Shown: positions 7,545 through 16,258 of the stretch, piece by piece
Position numbering within the stretch: position 1 is the first letter of the stretch
How the letters are laid out: each line of letters starts with the position of its first letter
DNA from: a gamma proteobacterium endosymbiont of Lamellibrachia anaximandri
GTDB taxonomy: Bacteria; Pseudomonadota; Gammaproteobacteria; Chromatiales; Chromatiaceae
NCBI GenBank assembly: GCA_016756835.1
Contig: JAESPE010000016.1
Span: forward strand, 1-45,137
DNA: 45,137 bases
Direction of reading: 5' to 3'
The notes under the pieces: model-generated
Seen by the model: the letters and a program-made list of their open reading frames with translations, nothing else
Database searches by the model: none
Told to the model about the DNA's origin: nothing
Translations under genes and position numbers: made by a program

Positions 7545-8549
7545 ATGAACACACAGTGGTCAGCATTCATGCAGTCACGCCCGGCCTCAGCCGTACAGCC
7601 CACCGCAGATGCCTGCGTTTTGAACGATCTCTCCCACTTTGGCCTGTTGCGGGTCAGCGGAGAGGATGCAGAAGGTTTTCTTCAGGGTCAGATGACGAAC
7701 GACATGCGCGAAGTCACCGCCGGGCACAGTAACCTCTGCGGCTGGTGCACAGCCAAAGGCCGCATGCTGGCAAGTTACCGGGCACTGCGCCAGGGTGACG
7801 ACTTCCTCCTGCAAACACCTGCCGGCAATATGGCAACAAGCCTCAAACGACTGCAGATGTTTGTGATGAGATCCAAGGTCACTGTCACTGATGCGAGTGA
7901 TGAGCTGGTTCGTTTCGGACTCACCGGAAACTGTGCGGAGGCGCTTCTGCAACCCCATTTCACCGGCCTGCCCGATGAGACAAACAGCGTGGCGGAGCAG
8001 AACAACCTCATCCTGATCCGCCTGTCAGGTGAGGTACCCCGCTTTGAGATTATCGGTCCGGTGGCTGAATCGATCACTCTCTGGGAGGCTCTGGAGTCAG
8101 GGACCACAACGGGTGATAGTCAATATTGGGCGCTGCAGAATATCCGGGCCGGAATTCCAACCATCTTTCCGGAGACCGCAGAAGCATTCGTTCCCCAAAT
8201 GACCAACATGCAGCTTGTTGATGGCGTCAGCTTCACCAAAGGATGCTACACCGGCCAAGAGGTGGTGGCGCGCATGCATTATCTGGGCAAACTCAAGCGC
8301 CGCATGTACCTGGCCCATATTTCCGGAGGTTTAGAACCGAAACCGGGTGACGCGCTCTACGCGGCCGACAGTCAGTCGGGCCAAGGCGCCGGCAAGGTCG
8401 TGGACGCACAAGCCGCTGACGGTGGATTCGACCTGCTGGTGGTTATCGAGGTCGCCAACGCGGAAAACGAAAAGATCACATTGGGTGAAACCGGGCCGGC
8501 ATTGGAGATTCGCAATCTGCCTTATGAATTTACTTCAGAATCCGAGTAA
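7545..8549 (+). CDS. ygfZ: YgfZ-type folate-binding protein
   Basis: YgfZ proteins use tetrahydrofolate and help maintain iron-sulfur enzymes such as MiaB. The hallmark KGCYTGQE is present (encoded near 8240), with a GcvT-like aminomethyltransferase fold around it. The first 30 residues lead into LNDLSHFGLLRVSGEDAEGF and LQGQMTND, as usual for the family. ATG 7545 gives 334 residues; AGGAG lies 12 nt upstream, a little far. An in-frame ATG at 7500 would add 15 residues and overlaps a TATGAT sequence that could be a -10 box. The gene is divergent from the RNB gene and is followed after 96 bp by the HDOD gene. In an organism rich in Fe-S enzymes (DsrAB, QueG) this role is plausible. Confidence 0.92.
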   Translation: MNTQWSAFMQSRPASAVQPTADACVLNDLSHFGLLRVSGEDAEGFLQGQMTNDMREVTAGHSNLCGWCTAKGRMLASYRALRQGDDFLLQTPAGNMATSLKRLQMFVMRSKVTVTDASDELVRFGLTGNCAEALLQPHFTGLPDETNSVAEQNNLILIRLSGEVPRFEIIGPVAESITLWEALESGTTTGDSQYWALQNIRAGIPTIFPETAEAFVPQMTNMQLVDGVSFTKGCYTGQEVVARMHYLGKLKRRMYLAHISGGLEPKPGDALYAADSQSGQGAGKVVDAQAADGGFDLLVVIEVANAENEKITLGETGPALEIRNLPYEFTSESE

Positions 8550-8645
8550 CCCTGCCGCTAACAGAGAGGAACCGACCATATCACCATGCGGCCATGCGGT
8601 TACACATTGATCCGCAATAACCACCAGGAATAACAAGACACGGAT

Positions 8646-9485
8646 ATGATTGACGAAAACGCCTTTCTAGACTCTATCTTCAAAGCCATCGACGAACATA
8701 GACTGACCCTGCCGACGCTACCGGAGGTTGCATTACGGGTCAGGGATGCGGTCGAAAGCGAAGACTCCACGGCCCAACAGATCGCCAAAATCGTCGCCAC
8801 CGATGCCGCACTCTCCGCCCGCCTCCTACAGGTCGCCAACAGCCCGCTCTATCGTGGACGCAATCCTATTGACAACCTGCAGATGGCGGTAGCCAGGCTG
8901 GGTACCCGGTTGGTACGCAGTCTGGTGGTCAGCCTGATCATGCAGCAGATCTTCCAGGCCACCTGCGATATTCTGGACAAACGTTTTCGGCAGCTCTGGG
9001 AAGAGAGTGTGCAGATTGCCGCCATCAGCAGAGTGTTGGCACAGAGTCTCAAACACCTGGATAGAGAACAGGCGATGCTTGCCGGGCTGATCCACAATAT
9101 CGGCGCCCTTCCTGTGCTGACCATGGCGGAACACTCTCCGGAATTGATCAGTGATCAGGAAGAGCTTGACCGGGTTATCGAGGCCCTGAGTCCCAGGATC
9201 GGCAAACGCATTCTCGAAGACTGGGATTTTCCGGAATCCCTGATCAAGGTACCAGCACACTTCCAGGATCTTGGTTATGATGGGGGTACACAAGCAGACT
9301 ATGTCGACGTCGTTCTTGTCGCCCGCCTGCAGACCGCCTTGGGTAACGACCATTCTCTTACCAATGAGGATTGGGGCATCATCCCTGCCTTCGTAAAGGT
9401 GGGCCTGGAACCTGAGATCAATGTCGTGGATATCGAAGGGGTTGAAGAAGAGGTGAAAGAGGTCGAAGTGATGTTTCTGTCCTAA
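8646..9485 (+). CDS. HDOD-domain signalling protein
   Basis: The 279-residue protein is almost entirely one HDOD domain (about residues 15-220), an HD-related fold that lacks full phosphohydrolase ligands. The family hallmarks are LPTLPEVALRVRDAV, VATDAALSARLLQVANSPLY and a later AMLAGLIHNIGALPVL in place of a metal-binding HD pair. HDOD proteins are linked to regulation of motility, stress response and second-messenger signalling, though most have no defined biochemistry. The tail is acidic (VEEEVKEVEV). It is 12 bp upstream of the ABC ATPase gene, so it probably heads the same transcript. No output domain is fused. Confidence 0.88.
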   Translation: MIDENAFLDSIFKAIDEHRLTLPTLPEVALRVRDAVESEDSTAQQIAKIVATDAALSARLLQVANSPLYRGRNPIDNLQMAVARLGTRLVRSLVVSLIMQQIFQATCDILDKRFRQLWEESVQIAAISRVLAQSLKHLDREQAMLAGLIHNIGALPVLTMAEHSPELISDQEELDRVIEALSPRIGKRILEDWDFPESLIKVPAHFQDLGYDGGTQADYVDVVLVARLQTALGNDHSLTNEDWGIIPAFVKVGLEPEINVVDIEGVEEEVKEVEVMFLS

Positions 9486-9497
9486 TACCCCACAAAG

Positions 9498-10376
9498 ATG
9501 ATCGAGGTAAAAGACCTAACCAAACACTATGCCGGTCTCAAGGCGGTGGATGGCATCAGCTTCACTATTCCCCGGGGCATCTGCCTCGGTCTGCTAGGCC
9601 CTAACGGCGCAGGAAAGACCACCACGGTAGAGATGCTGGAAGGCATTCTGTGCCCCTCCTCCGGCACCATTCTCTACAAGGGCGCTCCCTTGGGTGCCGA
9701 GTTCCGCAACGAAGCAGGCATCATGTTTCAGCATACTGCCCTGCAGGAGCACATCACGGTTCGTGAGGTGCTGAAGCTCTTCCAGCAGTTCTATCCTCAT
9801 ACCCGATCTCTGGATGAGTTGATTGAGATCTGCGCATTAGGCGAGTTTCTCGAACGGGACACCCGCAAACTCTCCGGTGGTCAACGCCAGCGACTATTGC
9901 TGGCGATTGCCCTGATCAATAACCCCGAGATCGTCTTCCTCGATGAACCCACGACCGGACTGGACCCCCAGTCACGGCGCAACCTCTGGGAACAGGTCAG
10001 GCGGATCAAAGGGGAGAACAAGACCCTGGTACTCACCACTCACTATATGGAAGAGGCCTATGAACTCTGCGATGAGATCCTGATCATGGATCACGGCAAG
10101 ATCATCGCCCGTGGCATACCCAGGGAACTGCTCGCCGAACACTACAAAAATTCGATTCTCACCCTTCCCGCAGACGCGCTGCCGGCAGGTTTCAAACCTG
10201 ACCCGGGATCCAGTCTCCTTACACGGGGGGACTGGGTGGAGATTCTTTCCAAAGAGGTGAACACCAGCATCGAGCATCTGATCAAACACCAGATCTCACT
10301 GACCCACTTGCTGGTGCGCTCCCCCACCCTGGAAGACCTGTTCCTTGAATTAACCGGCCACTCTCTGCGATCCTGA
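9498..10376 (+). CDS. ABC-2 type exporter, ATP-binding protein
   Basis: The 292-residue protein is the ATPase of an ABC-2 exporter of the DrrA/CcmA-like kind. Walker A is GPNGAGKTT (near residue 33), the signature is LSGGQRQRL, Walker B is IVFLDEPTTGLDP and the switch histidine is in LTTHYMEEA. The C-terminal 80 residues form the accessory domain common in this branch, ending VRSPTLEDLFLELTG. It should act at the cytoplasmic face with the permease whose gene starts 3 bp downstream. Substrate cannot be read from sequence; relatives export drugs, lipids or polysaccharides. Confidence 0.93.
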   Translation: MIEVKDLTKHYAGLKAVDGISFTIPRGICLGLLGPNGAGKTTTVEMLEGILCPSSGTILYKGAPLGAEFRNEAGIMFQHTALQEHITVREVLKLFQQFYPHTRSLDELIEICALGEFLERDTRKLSGGQRQRLLLAIALINNPEIVFLDEPTTGLDPQSRRNLWEQVRRIKGENKTLVLTTHYMEEAYELCDEILIMDHGKIIARGIPRELLAEHYKNSILTLPADALPAGFKPDPGSSLLTRGDWVEILSKEVNTSIEHLIKHQISLTHLLVRSPTLEDLFLELTGHSLRS

Positions 10377-10379
10377 ACT

Positions 10380-11378
10380 ATGTCACCACACCGTTTTCTT
10401 GCCCTTCTCAAGGCCCGCAATCAGGAGTTTCTGCGGGATCGCACCGCGCTTGGCTGGAACATCATCATGCCGGTACTTATCGTCATCGGCTTCGCCTTTG
10501 CCTTTGGTTCCGAAGATCAGGATCTCTACAAGGTAGGCGTCCAGGGAGAAACAGCGGATAACAGCAGACTGGAAACCTTTCTTACAACCCGCCATATCCA
10601 GTTTATTCCCGTCGAATCACAGACAGATGCCATCACCAAGGTGGACCGTCATCAACTGGATATGCTGATAGACATCCCAGGCAACCGCTACTGGATCAAC
10701 AACAGCTCAGCCAAGGGGTATATCCTGGAACGACTGCTGGACACCAGCGAACTGCAGAAAGAGTCGGTAAGCGGCAAGGAGATCCGCTACGTGGACTGGG
10801 TGATTCCCGGCGTACTGGGGATGAACATCATGTTCAGCTCCCTCTTCGGTGTCGGTTATGTGATCGTGCGGTACCGCAAGAACGGCGTCCTGAAAAGACT
10901 CAGCGCCACACCACTGACAGCATTTGAATTCCTCCTGGCGCAGATCGTCTCCCGGCTGTTGATGATCGTCGCATTTACCACCCTGGTCTATATCGGCACC
11001 GATCTGCTCATCGGATTCCGCATGTATGGCTCCTACTGGCTACTACTGACGGTTCTCATCCTGGGCGGACTGAGCATGATCAGCGTCGGCCTGTTGATCG
11101 CGGCACGCATGACCAGTGAGGAGGCTGCCAACGGCCTGTTGAATCTGATCAGCTGGCCGATGATGCTGCTCTCCGGCGTCTGGTTCTCCCTGGAAGGCTC
11201 TCATCCACTGGTGCAGCAGTTAGCCCTTGCCCTACCCCTGACCCATATGATCGACGCCGCCAGGGCGATTATGATCGACGGCCTAGGTCCGGCAGAGATC
11301 TGGCCCCAGCTCACCGCACTCACCGGTTTTAGTGTTATCTTTATCTGGATTGGGGCCAAAACCTTCCGTTGGGAGTAG
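10380..11378 (+). CDS. ABC-2 type exporter, permease
   Basis: The 332-residue inner-membrane protein has one N-terminal membrane segment (about 25-45, NIIMPVLIVIGFAFAFG). A periplasmic region of roughly 110 residues follows, then about five further segments (around 140-330). This is the ABC-2 membrane fold with a large first loop, as in DrrB/YhhJ-like permeases. WVIPGVLGMNIMFSSLFGVG and the later SWPMMLLSGVWFSLEG are family-like stretches. The start is 3 bp after the ATPase stop, and the end lies 5 bp before the deaminase start, so the genes form a tight operon. Confidence 0.92.
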   Translation: MSPHRFLALLKARNQEFLRDRTALGWNIIMPVLIVIGFAFAFGSEDQDLYKVGVQGETADNSRLETFLTTRHIQFIPVESQTDAITKVDRHQLDMLIDIPGNRYWINNSSAKGYILERLLDTSELQKESVSGKEIRYVDWVIPGVLGMNIMFSSLFGVGYVIVRYRKNGVLKRLSATPLTAFEFLLAQIVSRLLMIVAFTTLVYIGTDLLIGFRMYGSYWLLLTVLILGGLSMISVGLLIAARMTSEEAANGLLNLISWPMMLLSGVWFSLEGSHPLVQQLALALPLTHMIDAARAIMIDGLGPAEIWPQLTALTGFSVIFIWIGAKTFRWE

Positions 11379-11383
11379 TCACC

Positions 11384-11860
11384 ATGGGTCAGGACGAGAA
11401 GGCGTTCATGCAGGAGGCGATAGCTCTGGCGCGTCGGGGCGTGGAGCTGCATCACGGCGGCCCTTTCGGCGCAGTCGTTGTGCTGGATGGACGGATCATC
11501 GGCCGTGGCTGGAATCAGGTGGTCAATAACAACGACCCCACTGCCCATGCTGAGATCAATGCCATCCGCGAAGCCTGTGGACAGCAGGAGAGCATGCATC
11601 TCAACGGAGCCACACTCTATGCCAGCTGTGAACCCTGCCCAATGTGCCTGAGTGCCGCCTACTGGGCCCACATTCAAACCATCGTCTATGCGGCAGATGC
11701 CAATGATGCAGCCGGGATCGGCTTCTCCGACCAGTTTATTTGTCAGGAGCTGCAAGGTCCCCCTGAAGAGAGGAAGATCCATTCCCGACAACTGTTACGG
11801 GAAGAGAGTCTTGCTGTCTTCCAACTGTGGAAAAACGATGAGCAGCGTTTCAAATATTGA
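11384..11860 (+). CDS. guaD: Guanine deaminase-like nucleoside deaminase
   Basis: The 158-residue zinc enzyme belongs to the cytidine-deaminase fold. Zinc ligands and the catalytic glutamate are in HAEINAIREAC, the second ligand pair in CEPCPMCLSAAYW. Family-like DPTAHAE, GFSDQFIC and the aromatic C-terminus (WKNDEQRFKY) match GuaD of Bacillus, whose swapped tail closes the active site, better than tRNA adenosine deaminase TadA. Expected reaction: guanine to xanthine plus ammonia. ATG 11384 follows GGGAG by 9 nt; TTG 11369 would overlap the permease gene. It is the last gene of the HDOD-ABC run. The gene symbol is by similarity; a different purine or pterin substrate is possible. Confidence 0.8.
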   Translation: MGQDEKAFMQEAIALARRGVELHHGGPFGAVVVLDGRIIGRGWNQVVNNNDPTAHAEINAIREACGQQESMHLNGATLYASCEPCPMCLSAAYWAHIQTIVYAADANDAAGIGFSDQFICQELQGPPEERKIHSRQLLREESLAVFQLWKNDEQRFKY

Positions 11861-11872
11861 GGATCTCATCTG

Positions 11873-11923
11873 GTAGGGTGTGCCGTGCGCACCCTACATT
11901 CTCGCTGGTGCGTAGGTTGCACC
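11873..11923. repeat. Two adjacent small palindromes after the deaminase gene
   Basis: The first (11873-11897) is GTAGGGTG, loop tgccgtgcg, CACCCTAC. The second (11907-11923) pairs GGTGC with GCACC around GTAGGTT. The first again begins with GTAG, so it may be a second REP class. It could also act as a transcription stop for the operon, although no T-run follows it. Confidence 0.6.
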
Positions 11924-11952
11924 CTTGTCACATGTCATGGGATCAATCAGAG

Positions 11953-11982
11953 GTAGGCCCGATCAAGCGTAGCGGATCGGGC
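11953..11982 (+). repeat. REP-type palindrome, copy 2, overlapping the nudB 3' end
   Basis: A 30-nt unit: GTAG, GCCCGATC, loop AAGCGTAGCG, GATCGGGC. Its stem pairs perfectly. Positions 11963-11982 form the last codons and the stop of nudB, so the repeat supplies the end of the protein. It differs by one loop base from the copy at 19055. Confidence 0.85.
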
Positions 11983-12433
11983 GCCCCGCCAACAAGCGGA
12001 TCGCATCCCGATTGGTCCAGGAAGTAGCTAGCTGCGCCCCCTTCTCTAGCGTTGAAAGCCAACGGTAGGCCGTATGTTCCGCCGGATTCAGATGAGGGAT
12101 GCGGCGTGAATTGAGGGACAGCGCAAACCAGTGTTCACGGTTGGTTCTGGCGTTAGGGGCGTAGAGGGCGCGCCAGGGGGAGATGATCGGAAACTCCACT
12201 TGGTGATGCAGGTCGATCAACCCACAACCCGCCATCATCCCGGTCTCCTCGTAGAGTTCCCTGCGCGCCGCCTGCAAAGGGGATTCGCCCCAGCGCAGGC
12301 TGCCGGTAACCGACTGCCAGAAATCATTGGGGCTTTTGCGGCGCAGCATCAGTACCTCGCCGGCGGGAGTGTAGACTACCATCAGCACCGACTCGGGACG
12401 TTTGTATCTTGGTTTAGCCAGCAGACTCTTCAC
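11963..12433 (-). CDS. nudB: Dihydroneopterin triphosphate diphosphatase, Nudix
   Basis: NudB removes pyrophosphate from dihydroneopterin triphosphate in folate synthesis. The Nudix box is complete: G, six residues, then E, seven residues, and RELYEETG (GSLRWGES...RELYEETG). YKRPESVL at the N-terminus and FWQSVTGS are typical of NudB. The likely start is GTG 12433, giving [13 protein letters not shown] and a 20-bp overlap with the aspS end; ATG 12466 would lengthen the overlap to 53 bp. No clear ribosome site is seen for either, so translation is probably coupled to aspS. The last residues PIRYA are encoded by the REP repeat, so the natural C-terminus may have been altered by its insertion. 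Confidence 0.85.
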   Translation of the reverse strand: MKSLLAKPRYKRPESVLMVVYTPAGEVLMLRRKSPNDFWQSVTGSLRWGESPLQAARRELYEETGMMAGCGLIDLHHQVEFPIISPWRALYAPNARTNREHWFALSLNSRRIPHLNPAEHTAYRWLSTLEKGAQLATSWTNRDAIRLLAGRPIRYA

Positions 12434-14204
12434 TCTGAGGTTTGCGCACACGAATCGAGAGTTCACGCAGTTGCGTCATACTCACTTCCGAAGGCGCGGA
12501 GGTCAACTGGCAGGCAGCGGACTGGGTCTTGGGGAAGGCCATCACGTCGCGGATCGATTTCGAACCGGTCAGTAACATCACCAGCCGGTCGAGACCGAAA
12601 GCGAGTCCACCGTGGGGCGGGCAACCGTATTTCAACGCATTGAGCAGGAAGCCGAACTTCTCCTGAGCCTCCTCTTCACCTATCTCCAGCAGTTTGAAGA
12701 TCTTCTGCTGCAGCGCCTCGCTGTGAATACGAATCGAGCCGCCGCCCAGCTCCGTCCCATTGACGACCATGTCGTAAGCGCGGGACTTGCATTTGCCGGG
12801 ATCACTCTCCAGCAGATCGACCTGGTCATCCTTCGGCGAGGTAAAGGGGTGATGCAGCGGATTCCAGCGGTTGTGCTGATCGTCCCACTCGAACATGGGG
12901 AAATCCACCACCCACAGAGGCCGCCAGGCGTCCTCCATCAGATCCAGATCCTCGCCAACCTTGACGCGCAGAGCCCCCAGGGCCTCATTGACCACATGCG
13001 TCTTGTCGGCGCCAAAGAAGATCAGGTCGCCATCTTTGGCGCCGGTGCGTTCCAGGATGCCATCCACCGCGCTGTCCGGTAGAAACTTCAGGATCGGTGA
13101 CTGTAGTCCATCGCGCCCCTTAGCCAGTTCATTGACCTTGATATAGGCAAGACCTTTGGCGCCATAGATACCGACAAATTTGGTATATCCGTCGATCTTC
13201 TTGCGGCTCAGGGAGCTGCCACCAGGCACATGCAGCGCGGCAACACGGCCGTGGGGATCCTTCGCCGGTCCGGAGAAGACCTTGAACTCCACCTCCTGCA
13301 TCAAGTCCTGCAGATCGACCAGCTCCAGGGGAACCCGCAGGTCGGGACGGTCGGAGCCATAACGGTCCATCGCCACATCGTAGGTCATGCGCGGGAAGGG
13401 GTTAGGCAGATCGACGTCGAGGATCTCTTTATAGAGCTGGCGGATCATCTCCTCGTTCAGCTCCATGATCTCATTCTCGTCCAAAAATGAGGTCTCGATA
13501 TCGAGCTGGGTAAATTCCGGCTGACGGTCGGCACGCAGGTCTTCGTCGCGGAAGCAGCGCACGATCTGGTAGTAACGGTCCATCCCAGACATCATCAACA
13601 GCTGTTTGAAGAGCTGGGGTGACTGGGGCAGCGCAAAGAACTCACCGGAATGGGTCCGGCTGGGCACCAAGTAGTCCCGCGCACCTTCAGGAGTCGCTTT
13701 GGTCAGCATCGGGGTCTCTATATCAAGAAACCCCCGATCATCGAGAAAACGGCGCAGCAACTGGGTCGTCCTGGCCCGGATGCGGATCTTCTCCTGCATC
13801 TCGGGACGGCGCAGATCAATGTAACGATAACGCAGGCGAATCTCTTCGGAGGCCTTTTCGTGCTCATCAAGTTGAAACGGAGGAGTATCGGCCTTGTTCA
13901 GCACCTCCAGCTCCAGTCCCAGCACTTCCACCTCACCGGTGGGCATGTCCGGATTGACGGTACCTTCCGGCCGCGCACGCACACGGCCTTTCACCCGCAG
14001 CACGAACTCATTGCGCACATGTTCCGCAGCGGAAAAAACCTCCGGCAGATCGGGATCGTAGACCACCTGCACCAACCCCTCGCGGTCACGCAGGTCGATG
14101 AATATTACCCCACCATGATCCCGGCGGCGGTGAACCCAACCGCAAAGTTCCACTTCCTGATCGATATGAGAGCTGTTGAGCTGTCCGCAATAATGGCTGC
14201 GCAT
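12414..14204 (-). CDS. aspS: Aspartyl-tRNA synthetase
   Basis: This class II synthetase charges tRNA-Asp. From ATG 14204 it has 596 residues, the usual bacterial length. It has an N-terminal OB anticodon-binding domain ([20 protein letters not shown]) and motif 2 ([20 protein letters not shown]). The bacterial GAD insertion lies in the middle, and motif 3 near the C-terminus is [15 protein letters not shown] followed by [10 protein letters not shown]. The frame reaches 14276, but family similarity begins MRSHYCGQL. Whether it also charges tRNA-Asn cannot be judged here; asnS and gatCAB are not in the window. It lies between the DUF502 gene and nudB, a common gammaproteobacterial order. Confidence 0.97.
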   Translation of the reverse strand: MRSHYCGQLNSSHIDQEVELCGWVHRRRDHGGVIFIDLRDREGLVQVVYDPDLPEVFSAAEHVRNEFVLRVKGRVRARPEGTVNPDMPTGEVEVLGLELEVLNKADTPPFQLDEHEKASEEIRLRYRYIDLRRPEMQEKIRIRARTTQLLRRFLDDRGFLDIETPMLTKATPEGARDYLVPSRTHSGEFFALPQSPQLFKQLLMMSGMDRYYQIVRCFRDEDLRADRQPEFTQLDIETSFLDENEIMELNEEMIRQLYKEILDVDLPNPFPRMTYDVAMDRYGSDRPDLRVPLELVDLQDLMQEVEFKVFSGPAKDPHGRVAALHVPGGSSLSRKKIDGYTKFVGIYGAKGLAYIKVNELAKGRDGLQSPILKFLPDSAVDGILERTGAKDGDLIFFGADKTHVVNEALGALRVKVGEDLDLMEDAWRPLWVVDFPMFEWDDQHNRWNPLHHPFTSPKDDQVDLLESDPGKCKSRAYDMVVNGTELGGGSIRIHSEALQQKIFKLLEIGEEEAQEKFGFLLNALKYGCPPHGGLAFGLDRLVMLLTGSKSIRDVMAFPKTQSAACQLTSAPSEVSMTQLRELSIRVRKPQSEESAG

Positions 14205-14299
14205 GGGAGGATTGTCCTGTGAAAAAATCGCCCGGTAAAAAGCGGGAATGTTACGGCCTGATTCGGGCCTGTGCAACCCGGAAGTCTCCCAGGCAGGCC

Positions 14300-14926
14300 C
14301 TAGGCAGACTCTGGAGCGTCCGTTTGTGGGTGGTCCGGCACCACTGCCCCCATGGAGAGCAGCATTTTAAGGCCGTCATCAACGCTCATATCGAGTTCCT
14401 GCACGTCCTCCCGAGGCACCAAAACAAAGTAACCACCGGTGGGATTGGGTGTGGTGGGGATATAGACGTTGATCACGTCGCGCCCGGTCTTCTTCTGAGC
14501 TTCACCCTGATCGGTGCCGGTTTGGAAGGCCAGTGTCCAGAGACCACGACGGGGAAATTCGACCAACAGCACCTTACGGAACGACTGACCCCCATCGGAA
14601 AGCATGGTCTCCACCAGTTGCTTCACCGCAGAGTAGACGGAACGCACCAGGGGAATCCGCGCCAACAGCCGTTCCCACAGACTGACCAGTTTACGGCCAA
14701 ACAGATTGGCTGCCACCAGTCCGGTGAACAGCAGGATAATCAGTGTGAGCAACACCCCCAGGCCGGGAATGGCAAAACCAAGCAGGTTTTCAGGACGATA
14801 TGCCTGAGGTACCAGCAGCAGGCTGTTGTCCATCCAGCGGACCAACAGTCTGACAACGAAGAAAGTGGCGCCCAGCGGCAACCAGACCAGCAGACCGGCG
14901 ACCAGATAGCGTCTTAGTTGAACCAT
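14300..14926 (-). CDS. DUF502 family inner-membrane protein
   Basis: The 208-residue protein has two membrane segments, about 8-30 ([19 protein letters not shown]) and 50-75 ([20 protein letters not shown]). A soluble C-terminal domain contains the conserved [15 protein letters not shown] and [14 protein letters not shown]502 proteins are widespread and have no settled function; plant relatives are in chloroplast or endomembranes. It starts 8 bp after the fmdB-type gene ends and precedes aspS by 96 bp, a recurring neighbourhood in Gammaproteobacteria. Confidence 0.9.
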   Translation of the reverse strand: MVQLRRYLVAGLLVWLPLGATFFVVRLLVRWMDNSLLLVPQAYRPENLLGFAIPGLGVLLTLIILLFTGLVAANLFGRKLVSLWERLLARIPLVRSVYSAVKQLVETMLSDGGQSFRKVLLVEFPRRGLWTLAFQTGTDQGEAQKKTGRDVINVYIPTTPNPTGGYFVLVPREDVQELDMSVDDGLKMLLSMGAVVPDHPQTDAPESA

Positions 14927-14934
14927 GGGAGGGG

Positions 14935-15192
14935 TCAGTTACAGCAGGAACCACTGCCACAGGAGGGTTTGGAATCCTTCTTGCTGGCGTCGTGAATATT
15001 CTTTTTCTTGCCGCTCTTGAAGTCGGTTTCATACCAACCGCCGCCCTTGAGACGGAAACCCGCAGCAGAGATCAGTTTTTTCAGCTCCGGTTTACCGCAC
15101 TCGCTGCACTCAGTCAGCGGCGCATCGCTCATCTTTTGCAGCGCTTCAAATTCGTGCCCACAGGAATCACAGCGATATTCGTAGATCGGCAT
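14935..15192 (-). CDS. FmdB-type zinc-ribbon protein
   Basis: The 85-residue protein opens with MPIYEYRCDSCGHEFEALQK and carries two CxxC knuckles (CDSC, CSEC) that make the zinc ribbon of the FmdB family. The tail is rich in lysine and glycine and ends in a cysteine cluster, CGSGSCCN. The family is often called a putative regulator but its role is not established. The start at 15192 is the family start; the frame upstream has no similarity. It heads the run fmdB, DUF502, aspS, nudB. Confidence 0.92.
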   Translation of the reverse strand: MPIYEYRCDSCGHEFEALQKMSDAPLTECSECGKPELKKLISAAGFRLKGGGWYETDFKSGKKKNIHDASKKDSKPSCGSGSCCN

Positions 15193-15286
15193 GGCAGGTG
15201 TCCTCGTAATCTCGTATCTACCGTCCGGCAGTTGCAGGCGGCATTTAATTGCGGGGGATTCTACCACATCTTAAAAAAACAGCCGC

Positions 15287-15562
15287 TTATTCCAGCCCAA
15301 ATTCACCATTATCAGTCTCTTCCTCATCCCGTGCCTTCTCCCGGATGGACTCCAGCAGACGCACTATGCGGGCATGATCCTCTTCCGGTTGGCCAAAGCG
15401 AAAGTAACGTTCCGCCAACTCAGCCAACTGTTCCAACTGCTCATTGCGGTGTTCCAGATATAGCAGGCATCTGCCGACAGCATCACCAGTGTCTTCCCCA
15501 CCAAGCAGTCCATGGGCGGCCTCCAAGGCCAGTGAAACATCCTCGTTAGTGGGTTTTTTCAC
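15287..15562 (-). CDS. Small conserved hypothetical protein downstream of PilZ gene
   Basis: The 91-residue, acidic, helical protein (ALEAAHGLLGGED, LEQLAELAERYFRFGQ, ARIVRLLESIREKARDEEE) has no signal peptide or motif I know. Its GTG start overlaps the PilZ stop by four bases (GTGA), a strong sign of coupled translation, so it is very likely real and functionally tied to the PilZ protein. It may be a partner protein; nothing further can be claimed. Confidence 0.7.
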   Translation of the reverse strand: MKKPTNEDVSLALEAAHGLLGGEDTGDAVGRCLLYLEHRNEQLEQLAELAERYFRFGQPEEDHARIVRLLESIREKARDEEETDNGEFGLE

Positions 15563-16179
15563 TCATCCTCCAGCCGCTCCCGATCCTCCCGTTGCTGACG
15601 CAACACTGCAGCCTGACGACGCAGGATATGCCTGATCAGGGCATCTCTGTCCGCATCGCGAATATGAGAAAAATTGACTCGCAGGTTCCACGGAAAATCG
15701 GCATCATCCGACGTTGCTTCACTTCCCACCACCTCACCATAGATAAGAACACCGGTAAACGACGGCAGTAGCAGCATCTTGATCTCAAGCTGAGCACCGA
15801 TTTCGAGGGACTCGGTGGTGTACAAAGACATACCACCCGCACTGAGATTGACCGGTTTTGCGGGCTGCTCCGTCAGATCAACCTCATCCGCCAGAAAACT
15901 CTGTCCCAACAGCTCGACTTTTTTATCCAGCGCCTTGAGGTAATCGGCCACATCAGGATCTTTCTGCTCGATACGATGCAATGATGCCGAAAGGTGCTGG
16001 CTTAACGCCTGCAAACGCGTCATTACTGTAAAGCTGCCGTTGATACTGTTGTCGAGTTTCTCCAACCGCAACGATAATTCGACACTGTCTACAACACGGT
16101 AACTCAACTGAACCGAGTCATCGATACGAAAAAATTCACGGCGATCCGCCTGATCACCTGCTTGGTCTTCAATGGCCAT
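15559..16179 (-). CDS. PilZ-domain protein with a long helical insertion
   Basis: PilZ domains bind cyclic di-GMP through RxxxR and (D/N)xSxxG. Here R14-EFF-R18 sits at the N-terminus (RREFFRID), but NLSAGG lies at residues 111-116. In ordinary PilZ proteins the two are about 25-35 residues apart. The interval is predicted helical, with VMTRLQALSQHLSASLHRI and DYLKALDKKVELLGQ. The end is a second helix rich in arginine and glutamate. The gene follows the stator genes on the same strand, 79 bp after motB. PilZ proteins such as YcgR tune flagellar stators, so a motility brake is a reasonable inference. Confidence 0.82.
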   Translation of the reverse strand: MAIEDQAGDQADRREFFRIDDSVQLSYRVVDSVELSLRLEKLDNSINGSFTVMTRLQALSQHLSASLHRIEQKDPDVADYLKALDKKVELLGQSFLADEVDLTEQPAKPVNLSAGGMSLYTTESLEIGAQLEIKMLLLPSFTGVLIYGEVVGSEATSDDADFPWNLRVNFSHIRDADRDALIRHILRRQAAVLRQQREDRERLEDE

Positions 16180-16258
16180 TAGTCACGTTTCCCCAGGGCT
16201 GCGCCGGCCCCTAATCTTGGCTACAGGACTCCGTGTCGGAGTCGGTTCAGTTACGCTA

